Source: Eggerthellaceae bacterium
GTDB taxonomy: Bacteria; Actinomycetota; Coriobacteriia; Coriobacteriales; Eggerthellaceae
Reading direction: 5' to 3'
NCBI GenBank assembly: GCA_030524475.1
Contig: JAUNGO010000003.1
Span: 1 to 64,000, forward strand
DNA: 64,000 nt
Below the pieces are notes generated by a model, which was not told the DNA's origin, searched no databases, and saw only the letters and a list, made by a program, of their open reading frames with translations. Below, piece by piece: positions 19,469 through 27,920 of this stretch (positions within the stretch are counted from its first letter, which is position 1; each line of letters opens with the position of its first letter). The position numbers were made by a program, and so were the translations under genes.

Positions 19469-20458
19469 CTACTTCTCCTCCTGCACGAAGCCCTCGACAT
19501 AGGAGCTGGGCACCACAACCGAGCCTTGCGAGTCTTTCAGTGAGCCGCTCACCAGGTGCATCTGGCGCAGCTTGAAGGCGATCTCGTCTTCGCGGTAGAC
19601 CTCGGTGGCGTCGTGGAGCATCTCGGCCACGTCGCGCTCCACCTCGGCCAGCACGATGCGCGCGTCGCGCTCGCGCTCGGCCTTCGCCGAGGCTGCCATA
19701 TCGGCCTGCAGCTCCTTGGGGATCACGATGTCACGGATCTCAACCGATATGATCGACACGCCCCAGGCGTTCGTCTTCTCCTCGATCTTGTCGCGTAGCT
19801 CCTGGTCGAGTTTGTCGCGGTGTACGGTCACATCGGCGATGCTCTTGCGCCCGATGGCGTCGCGCAGCGCGGTTTGGGCGGCCATCGACACCGCATCGTA
19901 GTAGTTCTCTACCTCCATGCACGCCTTTTCGGCGTCCCAAATCATCCAAAACACGGCGGCGTCCACGTTCACGGGCACGAGGTCGCTCGTCAGCGTCTCC
20001 TCGGCGGAGAAGCCGGTGAGCATGGTGCGCAGGTCGGCGCGTAGGGCCACGTGCTCGATGAAGGGGATGGTGAAGAAAAGGCCCGGGCCCGCCATGCGGC
20101 TGTACGCGCCCAGGCGCAAGACGACGTTGCGCTCCCACTGCGGCGCGATGCGCACGGTGAACACGGCGAGCACCGCCACGGCGAACGCCGCACACACCAC
20201 CCAGATGTTCACCTCACCCGCGACGAGCGCGCCCACGCCCAGCACCGCGGCGAACGCCACCGCGAACACGAACGCCGAGAACACGCTCGCGGCGTTGTCG
20301 CTCACGCGGCGCGTGCGCGGCGAGTTGATGGCCTCGATCTCGGACGAGCGCCCCACGTTGTAGCCGTCGCAGCCCGCGCCGCTGCGATTGCTCGCCCCCG
20401 CGTTGTGTCCGTACGCGTCGCCTGCCGTGCCTCTGCGGCCGTTACTCCTGAGTCCCAT
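19469..20458 (-). CDS. SPFH/slipin-type membrane protein
   Basis: 329 residues. A Gly/Arg-rich N-terminus (1-50) is followed by two adjacent membrane segments (about 58-100). The stomatin/prohibitin (SPFH) domain follows (RIAPQWERNVVLRLG, GPGLFFTIPFIEHV, TSDLVPVNVDAAVFW), ending with an Ala/Glu/Arg-rich helix (AERERDARIVLAEVERDVAEM). Slipins form membrane microdomain scaffolds. It overlaps the upstream GntR gene by 17 bases, so it is translated from the same message. No NfeD partner is adjacent. Confidence 0.85.
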   Translation of the reverse strand: MGLRSNGRRGTAGDAYGHNAGASNRSGAGCDGYNVGRSSEIEAINSPRTRRVSDNAASVFSAFVFAVAFAAVLGVGALVAGEVNIWVVCAAFAVAVLAVFTVRIAPQWERNVVLRLGAYSRMAGPGLFFTIPFIEHVALRADLRTMLTGFSAEETLTSDLVPVNVDAAVFWMIWDAEKACMEVENYYDAVSMAAQTALRDAIGRKSIADVTVHRDKLDQELRDKIEEKTNAWGVSIISVEIRDIVIPKELQADMAASAKAERERDARIVLAEVERDVAEMLHDATEVYREDEIAFKLRQMHLVSGSLKDSQGSVVVPSSYVEGFVQEEK

Positions 20459-20888
20459 AGCTTTGCCTTTCCTCCTCGGCCTCGCGCACGCGGCGCTCCA
20501 GCTCGCCGATGATCTCGTTGGCGCGCTCGCGTATCTCGCGATACGTCATCCCTTGCGCCTTGTATTGTCTGATACAGCTTTCGAGCAGCGCGTCGGCGGC
20601 CTCCACCTCGGCGTTCTCGTTGGCGGCGCCCTTCTGCACGAACATGCCGCGCCCGCGCACCGACACGATGAGCCCCGAAAGCTCCAGGTCACGGTAGGCT
20701 TTCGTCACGGTGTTGTAGTTGATCTTCGCGTCGGCGGCCAGGCTGCGCACGCTCGGCAGCTGCTCGCCCGCTGCGAAGAACCCCGTGCGGATGAGGTACG
20801 CGATGCGATTGCGCAGCTGCGCCCAAATGGGCAGGTCGGACGTCTCGTCAACCTTGAAGATGATGTCGTCGGAGTTTCTCAATATCAT
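20442..20888 (-). CDS. GntR-family regulator (YtrA-like, short)
   Basis: 148 residues from ATG 20888. The winged-helix domain (PIWAQLRNRIAYLIRTG, EQLPSVRSLAADAKINYNTV, YRDLELSGLIVSVRGRGMFV) occupies about residues 18-85. A short helical tail with no ligand domain follows, typical of YtrA-type regulators that control membrane transport or stress genes. It lies between the nrfD-like gene (12 bases upstream) and the slipin gene, which it overlaps, and probably controls this small operon. Confidence 0.85.
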   Translation of the reverse strand: MILRNSDDIIFKVDETSDLPIWAQLRNRIAYLIRTGFFAAGEQLPSVRSLAADAKINYNTVTKAYRDLELSGLIVSVRGRGMFVQKGAANENAEVEAADALLESCIRQYKAQGMTYREIRERANEIIGELERRVREAEEERQSYGTQE

Positions 20889-20899
20889 TCGCTTTCTTC

Positions 20900-21853
20900 T
20901 TAGTGAACCCCGCATGCTATCACGCAAAACCGCAGGATGAGCCCGCCGGTAAGGCAGAGGGCGTCGGCCACGGGGATGGCGCGGCAGTCGAGGCGGGCGA
21001 GCGAGTAGGCTTCCAGCGTAGCGGGCGCAACGATGCCGAAGCCGAGCACGCCGACGGCGGCGGTGGCCAGCATGTCGGGCGCGGTGAGCAGGGCAAGCGC
21101 CCCGTGCGCGGCGGGGTTGGCGGCGGTTTGCGCGAGGAAAAGCGCGATGGAGGCGGTCTCGGCGGCAAGGCAGGCGAGGTGCGTCTTCTGCAGCGGGCGC
21201 GTCGCGCGCAACAACAGAGTTTGGCCTTGGGTGAACCAATCGACGAGCAGCGTCAGCGAAAGCCCGCACGACAGCGATGAGAACGTGAACACCGCGACGA
21301 TCCACCAACTGCTCCAAAACGGCACGCCGCTGCTGCCGGCGAGGAACACGCCCGTGTACGTCATGACGCATACCGCGCCGACGCAGCAGATGGCTTCGGT
21401 AACGGTGCGCATGCGGAAGCTCAAGGCGGGGCGACCGAACGTGTGCGCGGCGGCGAGCAGCGCGGCTATGAGCGTTTCCGCGGCCAGCGTGTAGGCGCCG
21501 AACGTGAGCACGGTCGCGTGCGGGCGCGTGAACACGAGCAGCGCGCGCTCGGGCGCGCCGAGGTCCCACAGCAAGCAGACCATCGCCAGCACGAGCAGCG
21601 CGAACCCGACGACGTACACGCGCTTCGAGAGCGCTTCGAGGGCGAATACGAGCCGCTCGGCGTGTGCGGCGGGGGCGGGAGCGCAGGTGCGGTTCGCCCG
21701 CAGGCGCCCGGCATGCGCGGCGTGTCTGCGACGAAACCACAGATTCCAAGCCGACACAACCAGCAAGGCGCCCGCCGAGGCGCCTCCTAAGAACAAGTAG
21801 GCTATGACCAAAAACCCGTACAAGCTGCTCCTAAAACGTTTCCAAAAGCGCAA
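20900..21853 (-). CDS. NrfD/PsrC-like membrane subunit (orphan)
   Basis: 317 residues, eight or nine predicted membrane helices, opening YGFLVIAYLFLGGASAGALLV, a phrase typical of NrfD/PsrC subunits that carry quinol-linked electrons for Mo or cytochrome oxidoreductases. No Fe-S or catalytic subunit accompanies it; the gene is followed by the GntR and slipin genes. It could serve a catalytic partner encoded elsewhere or act as a non-redox membrane protein. High GC, like its surroundings. Confidence 0.7.
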   Translation of the reverse strand: MRFWKRFRSSLYGFLVIAYLFLGGASAGALLVVSAWNLWFRRRHAAHAGRLRANRTCAPAPAAHAERLVFALEALSKRVYVVGFALLVLAMVCLLWDLGAPERALLVFTRPHATVLTFGAYTLAAETLIAALLAAAHTFGRPALSFRMRTVTEAICCVGAVCVMTYTGVFLAGSSGVPFWSSWWIVAVFTFSSLSCGLSLTLLVDWFTQGQTLLLRATRPLQKTHLACLAAETASIALFLAQTAANPAAHGALALLTAPDMLATAAVGVLGFGIVAPATLEAYSLARLDCRAIPVADALCLTGGLILRFCVIACGVH

Positions 21854-22201
21854 GGCGGCTGCTCCCGTTCGCGCGAGGCGCGGGCAGGCTCAGCTTCCCG
21901 AACGCAACAATCCCATTATGGCACGTTTCTGACGCACGCATCACTGAAACGCTGAACCATATCGCCATGATAGTTAGCAAAACGAGGAAACAGCGAACCT
22001 GCGTCCGCCTCGCAAAAACCTGCGGCAACCCAACCACTTTGTTCAGAAAATTTGACTCAACTTTTCTGAGCAAAAACAGCCATCTTTTGATGTCTAAGAG
22101 CGTCGATACCCTCTTACTCTGCGTCTCATTGATTTTTTCTGCCATATACGGCAAAAAAAATCAATGAGATATACTATCGCACAACTGAGAAAGGGGCCTA
22201 C
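21854..22201. other. Divergent intergenic region with a long palindrome
   Basis: About 350 bases between the minus-strand nrfD-like gene and the plus-strand AAA gene. It turns abruptly AT-richer from about 21,950 on. The clear structure is a palindrome at 22124-22169: TCTCATTGATTTTTT pairs with AAAAAATCAATGAGA, and inside it GCC (22141-22143) pairs with GGC (22150-22152). TATACT follows at 22170-22175 and AAAGGGG precedes the AAA start. It may be an operator or a terminator. No gene is evident in the rest. Confidence 0.55.
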
Positions 22202-23491
22202 ATGGAAGTGCAGCGCGATAGATATCTGACGAGTCTCATTGACCGTAAAAACAATGGGATGATTAAGGTTGTAACCGGAGTTCGCCGCTGCGGGAAAACT
22301 TACCTCTTGTTCAATCTCTTTGCTCGACATCTTCGAGAGCTGGGGATAGATGAGGCTCATATTGTCAAGCTTGCGCTCGACGAGCGGAAAAATGCGCGTT
22401 ATCGCAACCCCGACGAGCTCTACCGCTACCTTGAGGACAAGATTGGTGCTGATGAGAACACATATTATGTGTTGCTTGACGAAATTCAGTATGCCATTAG
22501 CTCGGAGGAGCTCAAGAACAGGGATGCGCCGCCGGCGCTTTATGAAGTGCTTAACGGGTTGCTGCGAAAACGCAACGTCGATGTTTATGTGACGGGCAGC
22601 AATTCAAAGCTTCTTTCTCATGACGTCATGACGCAGTTTCGAGGCAGGGGAGACGTCGTGCACGTAATGCCGCTGTCCTTTGCGGAATTTATGCAGGCTT
22701 ATTCCGGGGATCGCTATGAGGGTTGGGCCGAATATATCACCTACGGCGGCATGCCCCTTCTTCTCTCCAAAGAAACGGACGACCAAAAAGCCCGCTACCT
22801 CCAGGATCTTTTTAGCGAAGTGTACATTGTCGATCTTGTCGAGCGCCACGGCATCGAGAAGCTTCAAGAATTCGATAGCTTGATTGACGTTTTGGCTTCC
22901 GCAGTGGGCTCTCTTACCAATCCGTCAAAGATAGAGGCTACCTTCAAAAGCGTCATTCAATCAAAGGTGGAAGCGAGCACCATTAGGAGATGGATAGGTT
23001 GCCTCGAGGAGGCTTATCTGGTTTCGGAGGCGAGTCGATACGACGTCAAGGGGCGCAAGTATATTGGAACTCCCAAGAAATACTATTTTGAGGACATAGG
23101 ACTGAGGAACGCGCGACTCGGTTTTCGCCAGATTGAAGAAACTCATCTTATGGAAAACGTTGTGTACAACGAATTGCGTATGCGAGGCTATTCCGTCGAT
23201 GTCGGTGTGGTTGAATCGAGACCGCAGGTTGAGGGCAAAAGCGTGCGTGTGCAGCATGAGGTGGATTTTGTTGCCAATCTGGGCAACAAGCGTTACTACC
23301 TCCAGTCGGCTTTTCGTATGGACAACCCTGAAAAGGCAAAGCAGGAAAAGGCTTCACTTTTGCGCATAGGCGACAACTTTAAAAAGATTATTGTGGTGAA
23401 AGACGTCGTTAAGCCCCATATGGACGAAAACGGGATACTCATCATGGACATCTTTGACTTTCTCATGAACCCCCACAGTTTGGATATGTAA
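22202..23491 (+). CDS. AAA ATPase with DUF4143 domain
   Basis: 429 residues. Walker A is GVRRCGKTYLL (about residue 27), Walker B is YYVLLDEIQYA (about 93), and ARRGD-like sensor/arginine positions follow in QFRGRGDVVHV. The C-terminal half, ending with a PD-(D/E)XK-like segment (VQHEVDFVANLGNKRYYLQ), is DUF4143. These proteins are common in anaerobes, often as lone accessory genes; function is not established. Base composition is visibly more AT-rich than flanking genes, suggesting acquisition by transfer. Confidence 0.8.
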   Translation: MEVQRDRYLTSLIDRKNNGMIKVVTGVRRCGKTYLLFNLFARHLRELGIDEAHIVKLALDERKNARYRNPDELYRYLEDKIGADENTYYVLLDEIQYAISSEELKNRDAPPALYEVLNGLLRKRNVDVYVTGSNSKLLSHDVMTQFRGRGDVVHVMPLSFAEFMQAYSGDRYEGWAEYITYGGMPLLLSKETDDQKARYLQDLFSEVYIVDLVERHGIEKLQEFDSLIDVLASAVGSLTNPSKIEATFKSVIQSKVEASTIRRWIGCLEEAYLVSEASRYDVKGRKYIGTPKKYYFEDIGLRNARLGFRQIEETHLMENVVYNELRMRGYSVDVGVVESRPQVEGKSVRVQHEVDFVANLGNKRYYLQSAFRMDNPEKAKQEKASLLRIGDNFKKIIVVKDVVKPHMDENGILIMDIFDFLMNPHSLDM

Positions 23492-23528
23492 GCGACCTCA
23501 AGGCTTTCTGCTTCGAGCGGCGGCTCTA

Positions 23529-23554
23529 CTTCCGAAGTCTTCGGAAGCTTTTCC
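23529..23554 (+). terminator. Likely terminator after the AAA gene
   Basis: CTTCCGAA (23529-23536) and TTCGGAAG (23540-23547) form an 8-bp stem with a 3-base loop followed by CTTTTCC. The T-run is short, so efficiency is uncertain. It separates the AAA gene from the reductase operon promoter. Confidence 0.55.
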
Positions 23555-23587
23555 TTGACTGTCATAGTGAATCGCTGTACTATGACA
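23555..23587 (+). promoter_or_regulatory. Reductase operon promoter with overlapping operator palindrome
   Basis: TTGACT (23555-23560), 17 bases, then TACTAT (23578-23583). An inverted repeat, TGTCATAGT (23560-23568) and ACTATGACA (23579-23587) with a 10-base centre, covers the spacer and the -10. A repressor or activator dimer bound there would directly control the operon. Confidence 0.7.
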
Positions 23588-23709
23588 CTAACGAATGAGG
23601 GGGAGTGCCACGCGGCCGCGGTTTTTGGCATCTTGCTTCGTTCGCAAAGCGCGCTTTCCAGTAAAGCAAATGTTTTTGCAAGGGGAGAATTGAAGGCGAG
23701 GTGCTTTTC

Positions 23710-24516
23710 ATGATTTCTGAGTTTCCGTTGTTCGTGTTTACGACGTTGGCCGGCCTGGCGGCGGGCGCGTACGCCGTGAGCGCCGTGTTCCCGGTGCAGG
23801 GAGGCGCGGCTGGCGAAGGCGGCGGCGCTGCGGGTGCGTCCGGCGAAGGCGCGCGCAAGCGCGCGTGGCTGTTCCCGCTGGTGTGCCTGGTGCTGCTGGG
23901 GTTGGGTCTGATCGGGTGCTTGTTCCATCTGGCGCGCCCGGCGATGTTTTTGAACGCGCTGGCGAACCCGACGGCGGGCATCGCCCAGGAGGCGTACCTG
24001 TCGATCGTATTTGGCGTGCTGCTGGTGGCCGACCTCATTGTTGCGTGGCGCAAGGGCGCTGTGCTGCGGCCCTTGCGCATCGTGGGCGCGGTTGCGGCCG
24101 TGGCGTTGGTTCTGGTCATGGGCAACGCGTACCTGGCGTCGGCCGGCGTTCCCGCGTGGACTTCGTGGCAGACTATCCTGCTGTACCTGTTCGGCGACCT
24201 CGCGATGGGCGCGGCGCTGCTGGCTGCGTTCGACAACGCGCTGCTCGGCCGCAGCGGCTACGCGGTTGCGTCGGCGGTGCTGAGCGTGCTCGCGGCGCTG
24301 TCCTGTGCGCTTGAGGCGGCGCACTTCGCCGGCGTGGGCGCCGACATGGTGCTGCTTGCGGCGGGCGCGGTTATCGTGGCCGTGGGCGCTGCGTTGCAAT
24401 TCGTGGCGAAGTCGGGCAAGATGCCCGCAAAAACCGCCGCATGGGCGGCGTTCGCCTGCGTATTCATCGGCGTAGCCATCGCACGCTACGGCTTCTACGC
24501 CGCCTGCATGCTGTAA
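23710..24516 (+). CDS. DmsC-like membrane anchor subunit
   Basis: 268 residues from ATG 23710 (an in-frame GTG at 23701 is possible). About eight membrane helices. The start SEFPLFVFTTLAGLAAGAYAV and the CLFHLARPAMFLNALAN region match DMSO-reductase anchor (DmsC) proteins, which anchor the catalytic dimer and oxidise menaquinol. First gene of the operon, 17 bases before the catalytic gene. Its GC content is very high, unlike the next gene. Confidence 0.82.
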   Translation: MISEFPLFVFTTLAGLAAGAYAVSAVFPVQGGAAGEGGGAAGASGEGARKRAWLFPLVCLVLLGLGLIGCLFHLARPAMFLNALANPTAGIAQEAYLSIVFGVLLVADLIVAWRKGAVLRPLRIVGAVAAVALVLVMGNAYLASAGVPAWTSWQTILLYLFGDLAMGAALLAAFDNALLGRSGYAVASAVLSVLAALSCALEAAHFAGVGADMVLLAAGAVIVAVGAALQFVAKSGKMPAKTAAWAAFACVFIGVAIARYGFYAACML

Positions 24517-24533
24517 GAGGAGAGGAGAGAATC

Positions 24534-27305
24534 ATGGCTCTGCTTGATAAAACGATCGAACGGCGCGACTTTCTCAAGGGAAGCGCTGCGGTGGCGGCAA
24601 CTGTCGCAGCAACAGGTCTAGCTGGCTGTGCGTCGAGCGACACAAGCCCTGCAAGCGGTGAGGGCGCAGGCGGACGTGCTCACGAGGTCGCCTCGGACAC
24701 CGCCATTATCAACGGCGAAGGCGAATGGGTGACGGTCGATTGTTGGGGCAACTGTGGTGGCCGATGCGTTAATCGCGTGTTTGTGAAGGACGGCGTGGTT
24801 CTGCGTCAAAAGACTGATGATATGAAAGATGATAGCGAGGAGCATCCCCAGCAGCGCTCTTGTCCTCGCGGTCATTCCATGCGCCAGCATGTTCTCAATG
24901 CGAATCGCGTGAAATATCCCATGAAACGAAAAAGTTGGCAGCCTGGTGGTGGGGCGAATTCTCATGGAGAGTTGCGTGGCGAAGAGAGCTGGGTTCGTAT
25001 AACGTGGGACGAGGCCCTCGACTATGTTGCTCAGGAATTGCGGCGCGTCTACGACGACTACGGTCCTCGCTCGGTGGTATGCATGGGCACTGATTGGCCC
25101 GTTCTTAACCTCCTAGGAGGTCGTTTGCAATGGAACTCTACAGAATCATATGGCAATTGGTATAACTCGCCTGTTCGTATGGGCACGAGTTTGGGTGGTG
25201 GTTTTCCGGACGCTCTTCTGGGGAACGATCGTCTTGATCTGAAAAATGCAGACACAATTGTACTCTATGGCGTCAATCCTTTGTGGCATACTTCGGGCAA
25301 TCCTATGCATTATTATCAGATGGCAAGAGAAGCGGGCACTGAGTTTATTTTTGTCGGGCCTGAGTACAATGTTTCAGCCAACGCCGTCGATGCCCGTTGG
25401 ATTCGTGTGCGACCTGGCACTGATACGGCTTTTCTGATGGCGGTTGCCTATGAAATGATTCGTCTTGATAATAATGGTGGCGATGTCATCGATTGGGATT
25501 TTCTCCATGCTTATACGGTGGGCTTCGATGGTGAATCGCTGCCTGCCGATGCTACGGTTCAAGAGAACTTTCAGAGTTATGTTCTCGGTGAGTACGATGG
25601 CATTCCCAAAACCCCAGAGTGGGCTGCTGAAATTTGCGGTACACCAACTGAGGACATTACATGGTATGCGTCGGAGATGACCAAGCATAAAAACGTTATG
25701 CTCTTGCATAGCTACGCCCCTTCACGCACTAGAGGCAGCATCGATTTGCCGCAATTGTTTTTGACGGTTGCATGCATGGGCGGCCATTTAGGCAAACCGG
25801 GCAACTCGGCGAATTCTATTTTCTCTTGCGATTCCGCCAACGCAGGTACCCGTCTTGTGAAGCCTGGTAGTCCTACGTCTGGTGGCGTAACGATTGGTGC
25901 TGGTGTGACGAGCGTCATCATCCCGAAAAACACTCTTGAGTATTTCCAAATGCCGAAACCGACAATTTGGAAGGATTTGGATGAGGGACACTATACATGC
26001 TATGGCGACTATCGTAACGGACCGCTCGACAACGGCTGGGTGCTGAAAGATGGTATGCTTCCCCAGGCTGAATTCGATATCGATCCCAAGATTATCGTCA
26101 ACGACTACCATAACCCTCTTCAGGCTACTGAAGATATCAATCGTGGTATCAAGGTGTTTAAAAAGATGGATATGGTGGTAAATATTGATTACCGCTTTAC
26201 GTTAACGAGTCAGTATGCCGATATCCTTTTGCCGTGTTTTACGGCATGGGAGGGAAATCTCGACCCTCTGGTAGGCGAGCTTGATGTTTCGGCAAATGGA
26301 ATTATGCGTCTATCTCGCGCCATGTGCAATCGTGATCTCGCTCTCTTCCCACGTCCAGCGATTCAGCCGATGTTTGACACGAAGAACGAGGATTGGATCT
26401 ATGGCGAAATTGCCAAGCGCTTGGGTTTTGAATACTCTGATATATACAGCATGACGCCCCTGCAAGCTTATTTCAATATGTGGGCGGGTGCTGAGGTGAC
26501 GAGCGAGGATGGTAAGACCACGCGTCCCCTCATCACGTTTACCCAAGATGATTTTGATCGTTTTGGAGTTCAGGGGACGCCGCAAGAAGGCCTCGTCGAT
26601 TTCCGAGAAATATGGGACAAAGGGCATTATCAAGTACCGCGGCGCGAAGACGACAACCTAGGGTTTATTGGCTACTCCGACTTTATCGCTGATCCTGAAG
26701 CCAATCCACGAAAAAGCGCAAGTGGTAAACTGGAGATCTATTGCCAGAGCAAGGCCGATGCGATCAATTGGCTTAAATTTGGCCCCGACGAGCTAAAGCC
26801 GTATCCTACGTTCCACACGACTACATACGAGCAAAGTTTTGAAGACTGGGAGACAAAGAAGGCCGGGCAGTATCCGTTCATCATGTTCCAGCCGCATTAT
26901 TTGCGTCGTGCGCATACTAATTTTGACGAAAACGTTTGGACACGCGAAGCTCTTCAAAACCCCTTTGTTATCAGTGCGCAGGACGCACAGAAAAAGGGCG
27001 TCAAAACTGGAGATACGGTGCTGGTGTTCAACGATGCGGGCAAGATGCTGCGTATTGCCCAAGTGTCGCAATCGATTATGCCCGGCGTGGTGGCGGCTCC
27101 CCATGGAGCGAGAACCTATCTTGATCTTGAGACGGGGATTGATCACGGGGGCAATGAGAATATGCTGGTTGATCATAAGACCCAAGACGACTATTTACCG
27201 TTGACGGATTCGTACAACAGCTGCCTCGTCGACTTTGAGAAGTACGATGGCGAGCCTTTGCAACCTGACTGCTTGTTCGAGCCTGCTCTTTGGACGGAGG
27301 AATAA
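24534..27305 (+). CDS. DMSO-reductase-family molybdopterin oxidoreductase, Tat-exported
   Basis: 923 residues from ATG 24534 behind GAGGAGAGGAG. The Tat signal has RRDFLKG and a hydrophobic stretch ending in a possible lipobox (LAGC). The [4Fe-4S] site is CWGNCGGRC with the fourth Cys in RSCPRG. The bis-MGD domains include WVRITWDEALDYVA, YRFTLTSQYADILLP and the C-terminal PHYLRRAHTNFDENVW, closest in flavour to DmsA. Substrate unknown; Eggerthellaceae have many paralogues acting on DMSO, catechols and other acceptors. Codon use is clearly more AT-rich than in the anchor gene, suggesting recent acquisition or replacement. Confidence 0.82.
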   Translation: MALLDKTIERRDFLKGSAAVAATVAATGLAGCASSDTSPASGEGAGGRAHEVASDTAIINGEGEWVTVDCWGNCGGRCVNRVFVKDGVVLRQKTDDMKDDSEEHPQQRSCPRGHSMRQHVLNANRVKYPMKRKSWQPGGGANSHGELRGEESWVRITWDEALDYVAQELRRVYDDYGPRSVVCMGTDWPVLNLLGGRLQWNSTESYGNWYNSPVRMGTSLGGGFPDALLGNDRLDLKNADTIVLYGVNPLWHTSGNPMHYYQMAREAGTEFIFVGPEYNVSANAVDARWIRVRPGTDTAFLMAVAYEMIRLDNNGGDVIDWDFLHAYTVGFDGESLPADATVQENFQSYVLGEYDGIPKTPEWAAEICGTPTEDITWYASEMTKHKNVMLLHSYAPSRTRGSIDLPQLFLTVACMGGHLGKPGNSANSIFSCDSANAGTRLVKPGSPTSGGVTIGAGVTSVIIPKNTLEYFQMPKPTIWKDLDEGHYTCYGDYRNGPLDNGWVLKDGMLPQAEFDIDPKIIVNDYHNPLQATEDINRGIKVFKKMDMVVNIDYRFTLTSQYADILLPCFTAWEGNLDPLVGELDVSANGIMRLSRAMCNRDLALFPRPAIQPMFDTKNEDWIYGEIAKRLGFEYSDIYSMTPLQAYFNMWAGAEVTSEDGKTTRPLITFTQDDFDRFGVQGTPQEGLVDFREIWDKGHYQVPRREDDNLGFIGYSDFIADPEANPRKSASGKLEIYCQSKADAINWLKFGPDELKPYPTFHTTTYEQSFEDWETKKAGQYPFIMFQPHYLRRAHTNFDENVWTREALQNPFVISAQDAQKKGVKTGDTVLVFNDAGKMLRIAQVSQSIMPGVVAAPHGARTYLDLETGIDHGGNENMLVDHKTQDDYLPLTDSYNSCLVDFEKYDGEPLQPDCLFEPALWTEE

Positions 27306-27308
27306 ACG

Positions 27309-27890
27309 ATGGCGCTAGGATTTTATTTTGACCAGACGCGCTGCGCGGGTTGTCGCGTGTGCCAGATCGCGTGCAAAGATCGTATGGACCTGCAAAACGC
27401 CGGCCCTATTCCGCGTCGGGTGGCGTCGTACGAGGTGGGCACGTATCCCGAGGTGTCGCTGCACCATACCTCCGTCGGCTGCAACCATTGTGACAACCCG
27501 TCGTGCGTGCGAGGCTGCCCGACGGGCGCCATGTACAAGGACGAGGCAACGGGGATTGTGCTGCATGACGATTCGTTGTGCATCGGGTGTCGCTCATGTA
27601 TGATGGCGTGCCCCTATGGCGCGCCGCAATTTGACGACGAGACGGCGCAAATCGTGAAATGCGACAGCTGCAAGGCGTTGCGCGAGGCGGGTATGAATCC
27701 CGTATGCGTAGATGCGTGCATGATGCGGGCGCTTGACTTCGGCGAGATCGACGAGTTGCGCTCGAAGTATGGCAGCGATTTGGTGAGCGAGATTCCCGCT
27801 GTCGGGGATGCGTCGATTACGTCGCCCAATCTTTTGATCAAGGCATCGCGTGCGGCTTCAAGCGATGCGTTTGTCGAGATTGTCTTGTAA
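27309..27890 (+). CDS. DmsB-like iron-sulfur subunit with four [4Fe-4S] motifs
   Basis: 193 residues. Cysteine groups appear in order as CAGCRVCQIAC, CNHCDNPSCVRGC, CIGCRSCMMAC and CDSCKALREAG...C..C, each fitting a ferredoxin-type [4Fe-4S] site. It moves electrons from the membrane anchor to the molybdenum subunit. Three bases separate it from the catalytic gene. It has no signal peptide, as usual for a subunit co-exported with a Tat partner. Confidence 0.9.
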   Translation: MALGFYFDQTRCAGCRVCQIACKDRMDLQNAGPIPRRVASYEVGTYPEVSLHHTSVGCNHCDNPSCVRGCPTGAMYKDEATGIVLHDDSLCIGCRSCMMACPYGAPQFDDETAQIVKCDSCKALREAGMNPVCVDACMMRALDFGEIDELRSKYGSDLVSEIPAVGDASITSPNLLIKASRAASSDAFVEIVL

Positions 27891-27920
27891 CTTCAGAGTG
27901 GATCGCTGCGGGAGGGATTG

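Noticed and set aside
20442-21749. 435-codon minus-strand frame joining the GntR protein to an Arg-rich N-terminus.
   Set aside because: The upstream 286 codons lie antisense or out of frame with the NrfD-like gene and show no family; the GntR gene starts at 20888.
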